DNA of 64,000 nt from Acidimangrovimonas sediminis (GTDB taxonomy: Bacteria; Pseudomonadota; Alphaproteobacteria; Rhodobacterales; Rhodobacteraceae): the NCBI RefSeq assembly GCF_002871005.1, contig NZ_PHSN01000020.1, positions 1-64,000 on the forward strand, given 5' to 3'. The notes below the pieces were generated by a model, which was given only the letters and a program-made list of their open reading frames with translations, was not told where the DNA came from and did not search any database. The position numbers and the translations under genes are program-made. Below, in pieces: positions 19,219 through 31,105 of the stretch (position 1 is its first letter; each line of letters starts with the position of its first letter).

Positions 19219-19669
19219 GGCGGATTTGACTTTGGCTTGGGGCGAACGACACTTTAGGTTGAAGGGAGGGCGGCTTCAACGGATCCTGCGCACCCGTCCG
19301 CAGGCCCGCGCGGCGCCGAATCGCCCGAAGGGCGGCAGGGGTGCGACCATAGGTGCCAGGGGGCGCCATGGCCCCGGGCAGGGCCGCCCGGCGCGCCCGG
19401 GGCGGTGAAAACCGCCGGCACGGCACGAAGGGCGTGCGAGGCATGGGGCTAAGGCGCTGGAATCGGGGATGATTTTCGGCGGATCGCCGGAAGGTTTGCA
19501 GAATTTACCACTCGAAAGTGAAGAAATTTACAGAAAAATCCATATTTAGAAAAGGGTTACCTAACGATTGACTTGACGTTACACTGACTTTCGGGATGGA
19601 GGCTTCCGCGCCCGGAAGCATGAGGAGAGACCGCGCGCCAGGGGCCGCGGATGGAGAGGAGAGGCATCC
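19219..19669. promoter_or_regulatory. long upstream region of acs
   Basis: A 451-base gap without a supportable gene. Bases 19495-19590 are strikingly AT-rich compared with the genome and probably hold the acs promoter and regulator sites, including TTTGCAGAATTTACC and a second AAATTTACAG. In the leader, 19602-19619 forms GCTTCCG-CGCC-CGGAAGC, a seven-pair hairpin, followed by the ribosome site GGAGAGGAGAGG. Exact promoter boxes cannot be assigned. Confidence 0.45.
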
Positions 19670-21628
<1,959 letters not shown>

Positions 21629-21648
21629 CAGGTGAAAGGAGACCAGCC

Positions 21649-22335
21649 ATGGCTGATGCGCCCGTGACGACCAAGCCGGCGGTCCTCATCCTTCTGGGGC
21701 CTCCGGGCGCCGGCAAGGGGACCCAGGCCCGCATGCTGCAGGAGGATTTCGGCCTCGTGCAGCTTTCCACCGGCGACCTGCTGCGCGCCGCCGTCGCCCA
21801 GGGCACGCCCGCGGGCCTTGCCGCGAAAGCGGTGATGGAGGCCGGCGGGCTGGTGTCGGACGATATCGTGCTGGCGATCCTGCGTGACCGCATGGCCGAG
21901 CCGGACGTGTCGCACGGCATCATCCTTGACGGGTTCCCGCGCACCGACGGCCAGGCCTCGGCGCTTGACGCGCTGCTCGACGAGACGGGGCAGAGCGTCA
22001 CCGCCGCGATCTCGATGGAGGTCGACGACGGGGCGATGGTGGACCGGGTGGCCGGCCGCTACACCTGCGCCAAGTGCGGCGAGGGCTATCACGACAGCTT
22101 CAAGGTGCCGGCGAAGGCTGGGGTCTGCGACAAGTGCGGTTCCACCGAGTTCAAGCGGCGCCCCGACGACAACGCGGAAACCGTGCGCGCGCGGCTGGAG
22201 GCCTACCACGACCAGACGGCGCCGCTGATTGCCTATTACGAGGGGCAGGGCGTGCTGAAGCGCGTCGATGCCATGGGCGAGATCGCGGATGTGCGGGCGG
22301 AGCTGGCGGGGATCGTCAAGGACGTCGCGGGCTAA
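21649..22335 (+). CDS. adk: adenylate kinase, zinc-lid type
   Basis: Interconverts ATP + AMP and 2 ADP. The 228-residue protein has the P-loop GPPGAGKGT (about 13-21), the AMP-binding DGFPRT (about 94-99) and a lid with two Cys pairs, CAKC (about 140) and CDKC (about 161), so it is the long, zinc-binding form. ATG 21649 has AAAGGAG upstream; the in-frame ATG at 21625 lacks one. It lies directly behind acs, and could be co-transcribed. Confidence 0.96.
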   Translation: MADAPVTTKPAVLILLGPPGAGKGTQARMLQEDFGLVQLSTGDLLRAAVAQGTPAGLAAKAVMEAGGLVSDDIVLAILRDRMAEPDVSHGIILDGFPRTDGQASALDALLDETGQSVTAAISMEVDDGAMVDRVAGRYTCAKCGEGYHDSFKVPAKAGVCDKCGSTEFKRRPDDNAETVRARLEAYHDQTAPLIAYYEGQGVLKRVDAMGEIADVRAELAGIVKDVAG

Positions 22336-22414
22336 GCGGGTCGGTCAAGCCGGGGGCCGGGGGGCGCGGACAGGGAAGCGGGCCAAGGCCTGGCGGTGTG
22401 CACGGGTGGAGAGG

Positions 22415-22463
22415 CCGGGGGGCCAGCCCCCCGGACCCCCCGGGATATTTCCGCTCAGAAGAA
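22415..22463. repeat. extragenic repeat, family A, single copy
   Basis: A palindrome CCGGGGGGC-CA-GCCCCCCGG (22415-22434) followed by ACCCCCCGGGATATTTCC and GCTCAGAAGAA. The same block (CCCCCGGGATATTTCCACTCAGAAGAA-like) occurs twice in inverted order at 32573-32660. It lies 80 bases after the adk stop and may act as a terminator or as a mobile short repeat. Confidence 0.7.
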
Positions 22464-22547
22464 TGTTGGGTGGGCCTTGGCAAGCCCCTTGCCAGATATG
22501 TTGCACGAGGTGGCGGCCTGACCTGTGCAACTGAGCCCGCACGACAA

Positions 22548-23226
22548 TCAAGCGATCGCGGAAATTTGCGAGCGCATTTCTTTCGATGGGTCGCCCGGTG
22601 GGCAAAGCTGCCACTCATTCTGGCGGACGCCGCGACCGTCTCGATCCGTGAAGATGGTCTTCGAGGTCGGCACGGCGAGGGGCTGGCCGTGGCCTCGTCG
22701 GTTTGTCAGCGCCGGAGCACAGCTTTTCACGATCGGCACACCCGAGGCATCGCGGGGGAAGGTCTTCGGCCCATCGGTCACGTCGAGGCAACGGGCGATG
22801 TACGCGCTTGCGCGACCAGCTTGCCGAAGCGCGCGATCCGGGCCGGGAACGGTCGTGGGAGGTAGATCTACACCGAGAGCAAAGCATGGCGTCCGGCTGA
22901 TAGGCTGCGGAGATCCGCAACCGAGCGACTCGAAGCCTTGCCCGGGAAGCTGGCATTGGAAGGCGTAGTTCGCTCCCGGTTCGGTCGGCAGGAACTCGTC
23001 ACTTGTATTGATACCCCGCGTCGGGGTGCTGGTGCGGATCTCGTGACCGGGGAGTTCCCAGCGCCTCGGGAATGCCGGTCTGATATTTGAAATTCGGGTC
23101 TGGGGCAGGTCGCGACCAGCCCTCCAAGGGTTTCGTCGGTGATCGTTTGATTGGGAAGACGGCACCTGCCGGGAAGATCCCCGCCAAGGTACGCGGGAAA
23201 ATGAAGGCGATGAAAAGAGAACGCAT
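22548..23226 (-). pseudogene. possible broken gene in a gene-poor stretch
   Basis: The 1.2 kb between adk and truA has no convincing intact gene and lower G+C than its flanks. On the minus strand an open frame from ATG 23226 (MRSLFIAFIF start, signal-peptide-like) runs to a stop at about 23002. The coding signal then seems to continue one frame over (DEFLPTEPGANYAFQCQLPG and onward) to a stop at 22548, with reasonable GC-ending codons. This suggests an exported protein broken by a frameshift. No family is recognised and no Shine-Dalgarno is visible, so it may be chance. Confidence 0.3.
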
Positions 23227-23545
23227 GTCGTGGCCGAACCGAACGGATGTCCACGTCAGTTGAACATGTACCAGATGCAGTCTTCTGCCCGAAAATAGGC
23301 CGCTGCCGCACAAGTCAGCCGAGCAGAGGCGTTTTCGAGTGCCGCTCAAAGACGCCTGCACGCCCCAGACGGCGTGGAGTGCGGATCGTTCCCGGGCCTG
23401 TGCGATCGAGACGCCCGAACTTGGCCGCAGATGAGTGGGGCCTGCAAGAGCCGGGCCCGGCGCGGGCTATCGGATCCCTGAACGCACGACACATCTGGTA
23501 ACGGGCTTGGGGTCTGGCCTGTGCCCCTTTTGTCTTGCCGGGGGC

Positions 23546-24316
23546 TCAGGCGGTGGCGAAGGGGTCGGGGTCGTAGACCACGCCGCAGAGGTAGAGACCC
23601 TGGGGCGGGCAGACCGGGCCGCAGGCGGCGCGGTCGGCCGCCTCGAGCGCGGTTCTCACCTGGTCGGGGTGCCAGGCGCCGGCGCCGACGCGTTCCAGCG
23701 TGCCGACGATCGAGCGGACCTGGTTGTGCAGGAAGCTGCGGGCGGCGAGGTGGAAACGGAATTCGGTGCCGTGGGGGTAATCCCGTGCCTCGATGTCGAG
23801 CCGGTCGAGCGTCTTCACCGGGGAATTCGCCTGGCACATGGTCGAGCGGAAGGTGGTGAAGTCGTGCAGGCCGATCAGGTGGCGCGCGGCCTCTTGCATC
23901 GGCGCGAGGTCGAGCGCGTTGCGGACCTGCCAGACCCGGCCCGCGTCGTGGGTGACGGGGGCGCGCCGCGCGATCAGGCGGAAGAGGTAGCGCCGGCCCA
24001 TGGCCGAGAAGCGGGCGTGGAAACCGTCGTCGACCGGGGCCGCGTCGACCACCGCCACGGGGGCGGGCTTCAGGTGGTAGTTCAGCGCCTCCATCAGGCG
24101 GAACGGCTCCCACGGTTTGGCAAGGTCGCAATGGGCGACCTGCGCCGTGGCGTGGACGCCGGTGTCGGTGCGCCCCGCCGCGCCGATGCCCGGGGCGTCG
24201 GGTTCGAGGCGGCGGAGTGCCTCTTCCACCGTCTGCTGCACCGAGGGCTGACCGTTCTGCCGTTGCCAGCCGCAGAACGGGGTGCCGTCGTATTCGATCT
24301 TGAGGGCGTAGCGCAT
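23546..24316 (-). CDS. truA: tRNA pseudouridine(38-40) synthase
   Basis: Makes pseudouridine at positions 38-40 of tRNA anticodon arms. The 256-residue protein has the catalytic-Asp motif GRTDTGVHA (about 48-56), [10 protein letters not shown] (about 109) and the C-terminal [18 protein letters not shown] (about 193-210). Normal length. Divergent from the ycjX-like gene. Confidence 0.96.
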   Translation of the reverse strand: MRYALKIEYDGTPFCGWQRQNGQPSVQQTVEEALRRLEPDAPGIGAAGRTDTGVHATAQVAHCDLAKPWEPFRLMEALNYHLKPAPVAVVDAAPVDDGFHARFSAMGRRYLFRLIARRAPVTHDAGRVWQVRNALDLAPMQEAARHLIGLHDFTTFRSTMCQANSPVKTLDRLDIEARDYPHGTEFRFHLAARSFLHNQVRSIVGTLERVGAGAWHPDQVRTALEAADRAACGPVCPPQGLYLCGVVYDPDPFATA

Positions 24317-24399
24317 CCGGTTCCGTTAGCCGTTGCCGCGCCCCCTGTAAACTGCTGCCGTCCCTGCCTATCTTGTGCGCTGAAGCAGAGGGGCAGGGT

Positions 24400-25818
24400 T
24401 TGGTATTCACCAGCATCACGGACGGCATCACCCGGGGGATCGAGGAGATCGGCGCGCAGGTGTCCGGCGCCTTCATGGAGCCGACGATCCGGCTGGGGGT
24501 CACCGGCCTCAGCCGCGCGGGCAAGACCGTGTTCATCACCTCGCTGGTGGCAAACCTGATGGACCGGGGCCGGATGCCGCAGCTGCGGGCCGCCGCGAAG
24601 GGGCAGATCCGCACCGCCTATCTGCAGCCGCAGCCCGACGATACCGTGCCGCGCTTCGACTACGAGACGCACCTGGCCGCGCTGACCGGGGATGCGCCGC
24701 ACTGGCCGGATTCGACCCGTTCGGTGAGCGAGTTGCGGCTGAGCTTCCGGGTGCAGCCCTCGGGGATCCTGGGGTCGGTGTCGGGGCCGCGGACGGTGCA
24801 TCTCGACATCATCGACTACCCGGGCGAGTGGCTCCTGGACCTGACGCTGATGGAAAAGACCTATGCCGAGTGGTCGGCGGAGGTGCTGGGCCGGATCGGG
24901 GCGCGGCCGGGCGGGGCGGAGTACCTCGGCGGGGTGAGCGCCGAGACGGGTGCCGAGACGATGGACGAGGGCCGGGCCAAGGCGCTTGCCGCGGCCTTCA
25001 CTGCGCATCTGGTCGAGGCGCGCAATGCGGGGTTTTCGGATTGCACGCCGGGGCGGTTCCTGCTGCCCGGGGATCTGGCGGGGTCCCCCGCCGTCACCTT
25101 CGCGCCGCTGCCCGCGCCGGACAAGCCCGCCCGCGGCAGCCTGTGGCGCGAGTTCGAGCGCCGGTTCGAGGCCTACAAGCGCGAGGTGGTGCGTCCCTTC
25201 TTCCGCAGCCACTTTGCCCGGCTCGACCGGCAGGTGGTGCTGATGGATGCGTTGGGTGCGATCCATGCCGGGCCGCGGGCGGTGGAGGACATGCGCCGGG
25301 TGATGGCCGAGATCCTGTCGGCCTTTCGCCCCGGGCGGTCGCGCTGGCTGGCCGATCTCGTGCTGGGCAAGCGGATCGACCGGATCCTCTTTGCCGCGAC
25401 CAAGGCCGATCACCTGCACCATTCCCAGCACGCGCGGCTGGCCGCGATCATGGAGGCGCTGGTGCGCGACGCCCGCGACCGGGCCGATTTCGCAGGCGCC
25501 AAGACGGCCGCCATGGCGATCGCCAGTGTGCGCGCGACGGTGGAGACCAGCGTGGAGCAGGGCGGTCACAGCCTCGACTGCGTGAAGGGGGTGCTGATGG
25601 AGACGGGCCGGACGGCGGCCATGTATCCGGGCGATCTGCCCGAGGATCCCGCGCGGCTTCTGTCGCCGGCGCGGCAGGGGGCGGAGCGGTGGCTTGACGC
25701 CGATTATGCCGTCATGGGCTTTGCCCCGGCGCGGTTGAACCTGAAGCCGGGAGAGGGGCCGCCGCATATCCGCCTTGACCGGGCGGCGGAGTTCCTGATC
25801 GGGGACAAGCTGGCATGA
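24400..25818 (+). CDS. ycjX: YcjX-family P-loop NTPase
   Basis: A DUF463-type predicted GTP/ATP-binding protein of about 472 residues. The P-loop is GLSRAGKTVFITS (about 33-45) and HLDIIDYPGEWLLDL (about 133-147) carries the Asp of a Walker B-like site. A TTG at 24400 is the preferred start since AGAGGGG lies six bases before it; an in-frame TTG at 24373 lacks such a site. It overlaps the following ycjF-like gene by ATGA. The pair is known from stress (PspF/phage-shock or sigma-32) regulons in enterobacteria. Role unknown here. Confidence 0.85.
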   Translation: MVFTSITDGITRGIEEIGAQVSGAFMEPTIRLGVTGLSRAGKTVFITSLVANLMDRGRMPQLRAAAKGQIRTAYLQPQPDDTVPRFDYETHLAALTGDAPHWPDSTRSVSELRLSFRVQPSGILGSVSGPRTVHLDIIDYPGEWLLDLTLMEKTYAEWSAEVLGRIGARPGGAEYLGGVSAETGAETMDEGRAKALAAAFTAHLVEARNAGFSDCTPGRFLLPGDLAGSPAVTFAPLPAPDKPARGSLWREFERRFEAYKREVVRPFFRSHFARLDRQVVLMDALGAIHAGPRAVEDMRRVMAEILSAFRPGRSRWLADLVLGKRIDRILFAATKADHLHHSQHARLAAIMEALVRDARDRADFAGAKTAAMAIASVRATVETSVEQGGHSLDCVKGVLMETGRTAAMYPGDLPEDPARLLSPARQGAERWLDADYAVMGFAPARLNLKPGEGPPHIRLDRAAEFLIGDKLA

Positions 25819-26795
25819 CACGGCGGCCGGTTATCTTCGAGCTGGAGGACGAGGCCGATCCCTCGGCCGCGCCCCCGGTGCCCGAGGCCGAGGCGCCCGA
25901 GGGCCGGGCGATGCAGGCGGCGGCGAGTTTCGCCGCGCGCAGGTCGTCGCGGCTGGGGCGGTGGTTCTGGGGGTTGCTGGCGTCGATCCTGGGGTTCGCG
26001 ATCTCGGTCGCGGCCTGGACCTTCGTCACGGACCTGATGGCGCGGTATCCGCTGCTGGGCTGGATCGCGACGGTGCTGATCGCGGCATTCGTGCTGGTGG
26101 TGCTGGTGATCGCGGCGCGCGAGCTGTCGGCCTTTGCGCGGCTCAAGCGCGTGGACACGATCCACCGCGCGGCGGAAGAGGCGATCGCGGCGGCGGATCT
26201 GAAGGCGGCGCGCGGGGTGGTGGCAAAGCTCGACGCGCTTTATGCCCACCGGCCCGAGGTCGCGCTGGGGCGCGAGCGGCTGGCGGCGCGGCAGGAAGAC
26301 AGCTTCGACGCCGACGGGCTGATCGCGCTGGCCGAGGACACGCTGCTGGCGCCGCTCGACGCGCAGGCGCTGCGCGAGGTCGAGGGCGCGGCGCGGTCGG
26401 TGGCCACCGTGACCGCGCTGGTGCCGCTGGCGCTGGCCGACGTGGTGACGGCGCTGGGGGCCAACCTGCGGATGATCCGGCGGGTCGCCGAGATCTACGG
26501 CGGGCGATCGGGGACGCTGGGGTCGTGGCGGCTGACGCGGTCGGTGATGACCCATCTGGTGGCGACCGGCGCGGTCGCGGTGGGCGACGATCTGGTGCAT
26601 TCGGTGGCGGGGGGGCATCTTCTCGCCAAGGTCTCGCGCCGGTTCGGCGAGGGTTTCGTGAACGGGGCGCTGACCGCGCGGGTAGGCGTCGCGGCGATGG
26701 AGGTCTGCCGCCCGCTGCCGTTCCGCGCGGCCCGCAGGCCGTCGGTCTCGGCGGTGATCGGGCGGGCGCTTACGGGGCTGTTCGGACGGACGTGA
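25815..26795 (+). CDS. YcjF/TIGR01620-type membrane protein
   Basis: A 326-residue inner-membrane protein with an acidic N-terminus, two membrane helices (about 52-75 and 82-103), and a C-terminal DUF697-like domain (about 190-320) with hydrophobic GALTARVGVAAMEVCRP. Start ATG 25815 overlaps the ycjX stop, so the two proteins are probably made in equal amounts and act together at the membrane. Function unknown. Confidence 0.83.
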   Translation: MTRRPVIFELEDEADPSAAPPVPEAEAPEGRAMQAAASFAARRSSRLGRWFWGLLASILGFAISVAAWTFVTDLMARYPLLGWIATVLIAAFVLVVLVIAARELSAFARLKRVDTIHRAAEEAIAAADLKAARGVVAKLDALYAHRPEVALGRERLAARQEDSFDADGLIALAEDTLLAPLDAQALREVEGAARSVATVTALVPLALADVVTALGANLRMIRRVAEIYGGRSGTLGSWRLTRSVMTHLVATGAVAVGDDLVHSVAGGHLLAKVSRRFGEGFVNGALTARVGVAAMEVCRPLPFRAARRPSVSAVIGRALTGLFGRT

Positions 26796-26944
26796 CCTTC
26801 GGTTGAGCGAGGAGAGCGGCGCCCGACCCCGGGTGGGCGGCGCTTCGCGACGTCCTGGGTCTTCGCTTTATCGTCTCACGTCCCTCTGCCGGTTGAACGC
26901 GCGGCGAGGTGCCAAATGCTCCCTACTGGAGGGAAGGTCGGGCC

Positions 26945-26969
26945 CTGCCCGGGCTGGTCGCCCGGGCAG
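26945..26969. terminator. strong hairpin between ycjF-like gene and pstB
   Basis: CTGCCCGGGC-TGGTC-GCCCGGGCAG, a ten-pair stem with a five-base loop, in the convergent gap 26796-27005. Together with the next hairpin it should end transcription from both sides. Confidence 0.55.
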
Positions 26970-26978
26970 AAGGGGGCA

Positions 26979-26998
26979 GGGTGCGTTTCGACGCACCC
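26979..26998. repeat. extragenic hairpin repeat, family B
   Basis: GGGTGCGT-TTCG-ACGCACCC, an eight-pair stem with a TTCG loop next to the pstB stop. The exact reverse complement recurs at 60461-60480 and a close variant at 34862-34879, always between genes. It may double as a terminator. Confidence 0.75.
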
Positions 26999-27005
26999 CA
27001 CCACA

Positions 27006-27851
27006 TCAGCCGAAGCGGCCGGTCACGTAATCGTTGGTCTTCTGATTGCTCGGCGCGGTGAAGATCTGCTCGGTCCGGTCGAACTCCACGATCTCGCCCA
27101 GGTACATGAAGGCGGTGTAGTCCGAGGTCCGGGCCGCCTGCTGCATGTTGTGGGTGACGATCGCGATGCAGTAATCGTCGGCGAGGCGGGTGATCAGATC
27201 CTCGATCTTCGCCGTCGAGATCGGGTCGAGGGCCGAGGCGGGCTCGTCCATCAGGAGAACCTCGGGCTTCACGGCCACCGCGCGGGCGATGCACAGGCGC
27301 TGCTGCTGACCGCCCGAGAGGCCGAGGCCCGACTGGTGGATCTTGTCCTTCACCTCGTCCCAGAGCGCGGCCTCGCGCAGCGCGGCCTCCACCCGGTCGT
27401 TCATCTCGCTCTTGGAGAGTTTCTCGTAGAGGCGGATGCCGAAGGCGATGTTCTCGTAGATCGACATCGGGAAGGGCGTGGGCTTCTGGAACACCATCCC
27501 CACCTTGGCGCGCAGGAGGTTCAGGTCCTCCTTCGGCGACAGGATGTTGCGCCCGTCGAGCAGCACCTCGCCCTCGGTCTTCTGGCCGGGGTAGAGATCG
27601 CAGATGCGGTTGAGCGTGCGCAGGAGCGTGGACTTGCCGCAGCCCGACGGCCCGATGAAGGCGGTCACCGTCTTGTCGTGCAGCTTGAGATTGATGTCCT
27701 TTAGCGCGTGATGGCCGTTCGCATAGTGGAAGTTCAGCGACTTCACCTCAAGCTTGACGGGACGGTCTTCGACCATCCGGCGGGGCTTGAGAGAAGACAG
27801 CGTATCGGTCACGGGGCGGTCTGCAAGATCGTTCATGTGCGTCGTATCCAT
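27006..27851 (-). CDS. pstB: phosphate ABC transporter ATP-binding protein
   Basis: ATPase of the high-affinity phosphate importer. The 281-residue protein has Walker [10 protein letters not shown] (about 66-74), the ABC signature LSGGQQQR (about 176-183) and Walker [14 protein letters not shown] (about 196-208). The about 30-residue N-terminal extension is polar. Start ATG 27851 lies 11 bases after pstA. It is the last gene of pstSCAB here: no phoU follows. Confidence 0.96.
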   Translation of the reverse strand: MDTTHMNDLADRPVTDTLSSLKPRRMVEDRPVKLEVKSLNFHYANGHHALKDINLKLHDKTVTAFIGPSGCGKSTLLRTLNRICDLYPGQKTEGEVLLDGRNILSPKEDLNLLRAKVGMVFQKPTPFPMSIYENIAFGIRLYEKLSKSEMNDRVEAALREAALWDEVKDKIHQSGLGLSGGQQQRLCIARAVAVKPEVLLMDEPASALDPISTAKIEDLITRLADDYCIAIVTHNMQQAARTSDYTAFMYLGEIVEFDRTEQIFTAPSNQKTNDYVTGRFG

Positions 27852-27862
27852 AGGGCTAGCCT

Positions 27863-28708
27863 CTAGCGGCGGCGGTCGACAAGGGCGCGGGCGATGATAT
27901 TCAGCGCCAGGATCGCGAATGTGATGATTAGGGCACCGGCCCAGGCCAGGCGCTGCCAGTCGTCATAGGGGCTCATCGCGAACTGGAAGATCACGGTGGG
28001 CAGGCTGGCCATGGACTGGCTCATGTTGGTCGACCAGTACTGGTTGTTGAACGAGGTGAAGAGAAGCGGCGCGGTTTCGCCCGAGATCCGGGCGACGGCC
28101 AGCAGGATGCCGGTCAGAATGCCGCTTTTCGCGGCGCGCCAGACGACGAAGGTCATCACCTTCCAGCGCGGCGCGCCAAGGGCGGCGGCGGCCTCGCGCA
28201 GGGTGTTGGGCACCAGCGCCAGCATGTCCTGCGTGGTGCGGTTGATCACCGGCAGGGCGATCACCGCCAGCGCGACACCGCCGGCCCAGGCCGAGAAGGT
28301 GCCGAAGGGCACGACGAGCAGCGCGTTGATGAAGAGGCCGATGATGATCGACGGCGCCGACAGCAGCACATCGTTGATGAATTTCGCGGCCTCGCCGATC
28401 TTCGACCCGCGGGCGTATTCCGACAGGTAGGTGCCGGCCAGAACGCCGATCGGGGTGGCGATGACGATGCCGGTCAGCGTCAGCACGATCGAGCCGTAGA
28501 TCGCGTTGGCAAGCCCGCCGTCCGACCCCGGGGGAGGCGTCGATTCGGTGAAGACCTTGAGGCTGAGCCCGCCGACCCCGCGGCTTACCAGCGTCCAGAG
28601 GATCGCGGCGAGGATGAGAAGACCGATGGCGGCGGCGATGGCCGACAGCGCGACGGCGACCGCGTTGCGGCGGTAGCGGCGGCGGGTGATGGGGTTGAGA
28701 GTGCTCAT
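27863..28708 (-). CDS. pstA: phosphate ABC transporter permease PstA
   Basis: Inner-membrane permease of the Pst system, 281 residues with six predicted helices and the BPD_transp EAA-type loop ([25 protein letters not shown] is split here as [11 protein letters not shown], about 192-202). It heterodimerises with PstC. It starts 13 bases after the pstC stop. Confidence 0.93.
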   Translation of the reverse strand: MSTLNPITRRRYRRNAVAVALSAIAAAIGLLILAAILWTLVSRGVGGLSLKVFTESTPPPGSDGGLANAIYGSIVLTLTGIVIATPIGVLAGTYLSEYARGSKIGEAAKFINDVLLSAPSIIIGLFINALLVVPFGTFSAWAGGVALAVIALPVINRTTQDMLALVPNTLREAAAALGAPRWKVMTFVVWRAAKSGILTGILLAVARISGETAPLLFTSFNNQYWSTNMSQSMASLPTVIFQFAMSPYDDWQRLAWAGALIITFAILALNIIARALVDRRR

Positions 28709-28721
28709 GTCCTGCCTCCTC

Positions 28722-29693
28722 TCAATACGATTCGGTGCGGCCGATGAGCCACTTGGCCAGCGCCAGCACGGTGAAGCTGATGACGAAAAGGATCAGCCCC
28801 AGTTCCACCAGCGAGGCGGAGTAGAGCTTGCCCGAGGCCTCGGCGAATTCGTTCGCGATCGAGGCCGAGATCGTGGTGCCCGGCGCCATCAGCGAAGCCT
28901 TTACCCGGTGTGCGTTGCCGATCACGAAGGTCACGGCCATGGTTTCCCCCAGTGCGCGGCCGAGGCCCAGCATCACGCCGCCGACGAGGCCGAGGCGGGT
29001 GTAGGGGATGACGATGTGGCGCATCACCTCCCACGTGGTCATGCCCATGCCGTAGGCGCTTTCGCGCAGCATAACCGGCACGGTCTGGAACACGTCGCGG
29101 GTGACCGAGGTGATGAAGGGCAGGATCATGATCGCCAGCACGAGGCCCGCGGTCAGCATGCCGATACCGTAGGGCGCGCCGGAAAACAGCGCGCCGACGA
29201 TCGGCAGGGGCCCCAGCACGTCGATCAGGAAGGGCTGGACGAATTGCTGCATCAGCGGCGCCAGCACGAAGAAGCCCCAGAGGCCGTAGATGATCGACGG
29301 GATGCCGGCCAGAAGCTCGATCGCGGTGCCGATCGGGCGGCGCAGCGGCTTGGGGCAGATCTCGGTCAGGAAGATCGCGATGCCGAAGCTGAGCGGGATG
29401 GCGATCACCATGGCGATGACCGAGGTGACGATGGTGCCGTAGATCGGTGCCAGCGCGCCGAAGATCTCCTTGGCCGGGCTCCAGCGTTCGGTCCAGAGGA
29501 ACGAGAGGCCGAAGGTCCTGACCGCCGGGATCGATTCCCACACCAGCGAGAACAGGATCCCCAGAAGCACCACCACCACCAGCGTGGCCGATCCCCAGGC
29601 CAGCCAGAAGAACACCCGGTCCTGCCGCTGCAGGCGCCGGGTGGCGGCGTTCGGGTCGCGGGCCGCGTCGGGGCCCATGGTCGTCATCGTCAT
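28722..29693 (-). CDS. pstC: phosphate ABC transporter permease PstC
   Basis: The partner permease, 323 residues. A cytoplasmic N-terminus is followed by six helices; the signature [20 protein letters not shown] (about 211-230) is the ATPase-contact loop. It follows pstS by 120 bases, a gap that holds a hairpin. Confidence 0.94.
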   Translation of the reverse strand: MTMTTMGPDAARDPNAATRRLQRQDRVFFWLAWGSATLVVVVLLGILFSLVWESIPAVRTFGLSFLWTERWSPAKEIFGALAPIYGTIVTSVIAMVIAIPLSFGIAIFLTEICPKPLRRPIGTAIELLAGIPSIIYGLWGFFVLAPLMQQFVQPFLIDVLGPLPIVGALFSGAPYGIGMLTAGLVLAIMILPFITSVTRDVFQTVPVMLRESAYGMGMTTWEVMRHIVIPYTRLGLVGGVMLGLGRALGETMAVTFVIGNAHRVKASLMAPGTTISASIANEFAEASGKLYSASLVELGLILFVISFTVLALAKWLIGRTESY

Positions 29694-29763
29694 CGTCGCG
29701 CGTCTCCGATGGATTCTGCGATTGTCACTCGGGCGTCAAATACCGGGGCTTTCAACAGCCGAA

Positions 29764-29787
29764 CGGGCGGGGGTTCAACCCCGCCCG
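29764..29787 (-). terminator. hairpin between pstS and pstC
   Basis: CGGGCGGGG with a six-base loop and CCCCGCCCG, nine pairs, in the 120-base gap after pstS. Such intercistronic hairpins commonly let the binding-protein mRNA outlast, or be made in excess of, the permease part. No T run follows, so partial termination or mRNA protection is inferred. Confidence 0.55.
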
Positions 29788-29813
29788 CCGCAAGTCAGTC
29801 CAAGGCGTTTGCC

Positions 29814-30860
29814 TCAGTTGCCGGCATACACCGGCTTGCCGTCGGCCTTGATGTCGGACCAAGAGGCCTCGATCAGCTTGACGACGTTGTCGGGGATCGC
29901 GACGTAGTCGAGCGCCTTGGCTTCGGGCTTGCCGTTCTTGTAGGCCCAGTCGAAGAACTTCAGCGCGGCGGCCGCGGCCTTCGGGTCCTTCGGGTCCTTG
30001 TGGATGATGACCCAGGTCGAGGCGGCGATCGGCCACGACTTCTCGCCCGGCTGGTCGGTGATGATCACGTGGAAGTTCTTCGCGCCTTTCCAGTCGGCGT
30101 TGGCCGCGGCCGAGGCGAAGGTTTCCAGCGACGGCGACACGACCTTGCCGTCCTTGTTGATCATCTTCGAATAGCCCAGCTTGTTCTGGATCACGTAGGC
30201 ATATTCGTTGTAGCCGATCGCGCCCTTGGTCTGCTTGACCATGTTGGCGACGCCTTCCGAACCCTTCGCGCCCAGGCCCGTCGGCCATTCGACGGCGGTG
30301 TCCGACCCGACCTGGTCGTCCCAGTCCTTCGAGATCTTCGACAGGTAGTTGGTGAAGTTGAAGGTGGTGCCCGACCCGTCCGAGCGGTGCACGACGACGA
30401 TCGGCTCGTTCGGGAGCGTGACGTCCTTGTTCAGCGCCTTGATCGCCGGGTCGTTCCACTTGGTGATGTCGCCCATGTAGATCTTCTCGACGGTCTTGCC
30501 GTCGAGGACGAGCTGGCCCGGCTTCACGCCGTCGATGTTGTACATCATGACGATCCCGCCCGAGATCATCGGGAACTGGGTCATGCCTTGCTTGGCCAGC
30601 GTCGCGTCGTCGAGCGGCTTGTCCGAGGCGCCGAAGGTCACGGTCTTGGCGGTCACCTGCTTGATGCCGCCGCCCGAGCCGATCGACTGGTAGTTCAGCT
30701 TGACGCCGGTGGCCTTGTTGTAGGCTTCGCCCCATTTCGCGAACACGGGGTAGATGAAGCTCGAGCCGGCGCCCGAGATGTCGGCTTGCGCGGTCGCGGC
30801 CATGCCGAGGGTGAAGGCCGCGGCAGCGGTGCCCGCAACGATGGTCTTGATGAAGCTCAC
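29814..30860 (-). CDS. pstS: phosphate ABC transporter substrate-binding protein
   Basis: Periplasmic phosphate-binding protein, 348 residues. A signal peptide ([20 protein letters not shown], cleaved after TAQA) precedes [17 protein letters not shown], which holds phosphate-contact residues; [14 protein letters not shown] (about 165-178) holds more. GTG 30860 is the start because AGGAG lies eight bases upstream; the longer frame to 30983 has no ribosome site. A single GTGTCAT on the minus strand at about 30951-30957 recalls half a Pho box, too weak to call. Confidence 0.95.
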   Translation of the reverse strand: MSFIKTIVAGTAAAAFTLGMAATAQADISGAGSSFIYPVFAKWGEAYNKATGVKLNYQSIGSGGGIKQVTAKTVTFGASDKPLDDATLAKQGMTQFPMISGGIVMMYNIDGVKPGQLVLDGKTVEKIYMGDITKWNDPAIKALNKDVTLPNEPIVVVHRSDGSGTTFNFTNYLSKISKDWDDQVGSDTAVEWPTGLGAKGSEGVANMVKQTKGAIGYNEYAYVIQNKLGYSKMINKDGKVVSPSLETFASAAANADWKGAKNFHVIITDQPGEKSWPIAASTWVIIHKDPKDPKAAAAALKFFDWAYKNGKPEAKALDYVAIPDNVVKLIEASWSDIKADGKPVYAGN

Positions 30861-31105
30861 TGTCAGTCTCCTGGTCAGGGACGAGGTTGCCCGGAGAGCA
30901 GCCCCCGGGGATGAAGTGAGTGCCGGATACGGTTCGAGTACGACGCCTACATGACACTCGGCATCACCGGGCATCACGTTCAATCACGGAAAGGTGATCA
31001 GGCCGGAAGCGGCATGGCCGCGGCTTGTGGCCGGCCTGCGCCGGGCCTAGCGTCGGCGGCCAGAGGGCGGACCGGCCTCCTCCGGCGCCCGTCAAGGAGC
31101 AAGCC

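Noticed and set aside
22336-23545. Insertion sequence or prophage remnant between adk and truA
   Set aside because: No transposase or integrase motif, no terminal inverted repeats or target duplication could be found; only a short repeat and a doubtful broken ORF.
28686-30914. A 742-codon open frame antisense to pstC and pstS
   Set aside because: High G+C leaves the antisense frame free of stops. The product is Arg/His/Asp-rich with no domain, and the pst genes on the other strand are certain.
30861-31105. Pho box upstream of pstS
   Set aside because: Only one half-like GTGTCAT was found on the minus strand; the second half at the right spacing is missing, so it was not listed.
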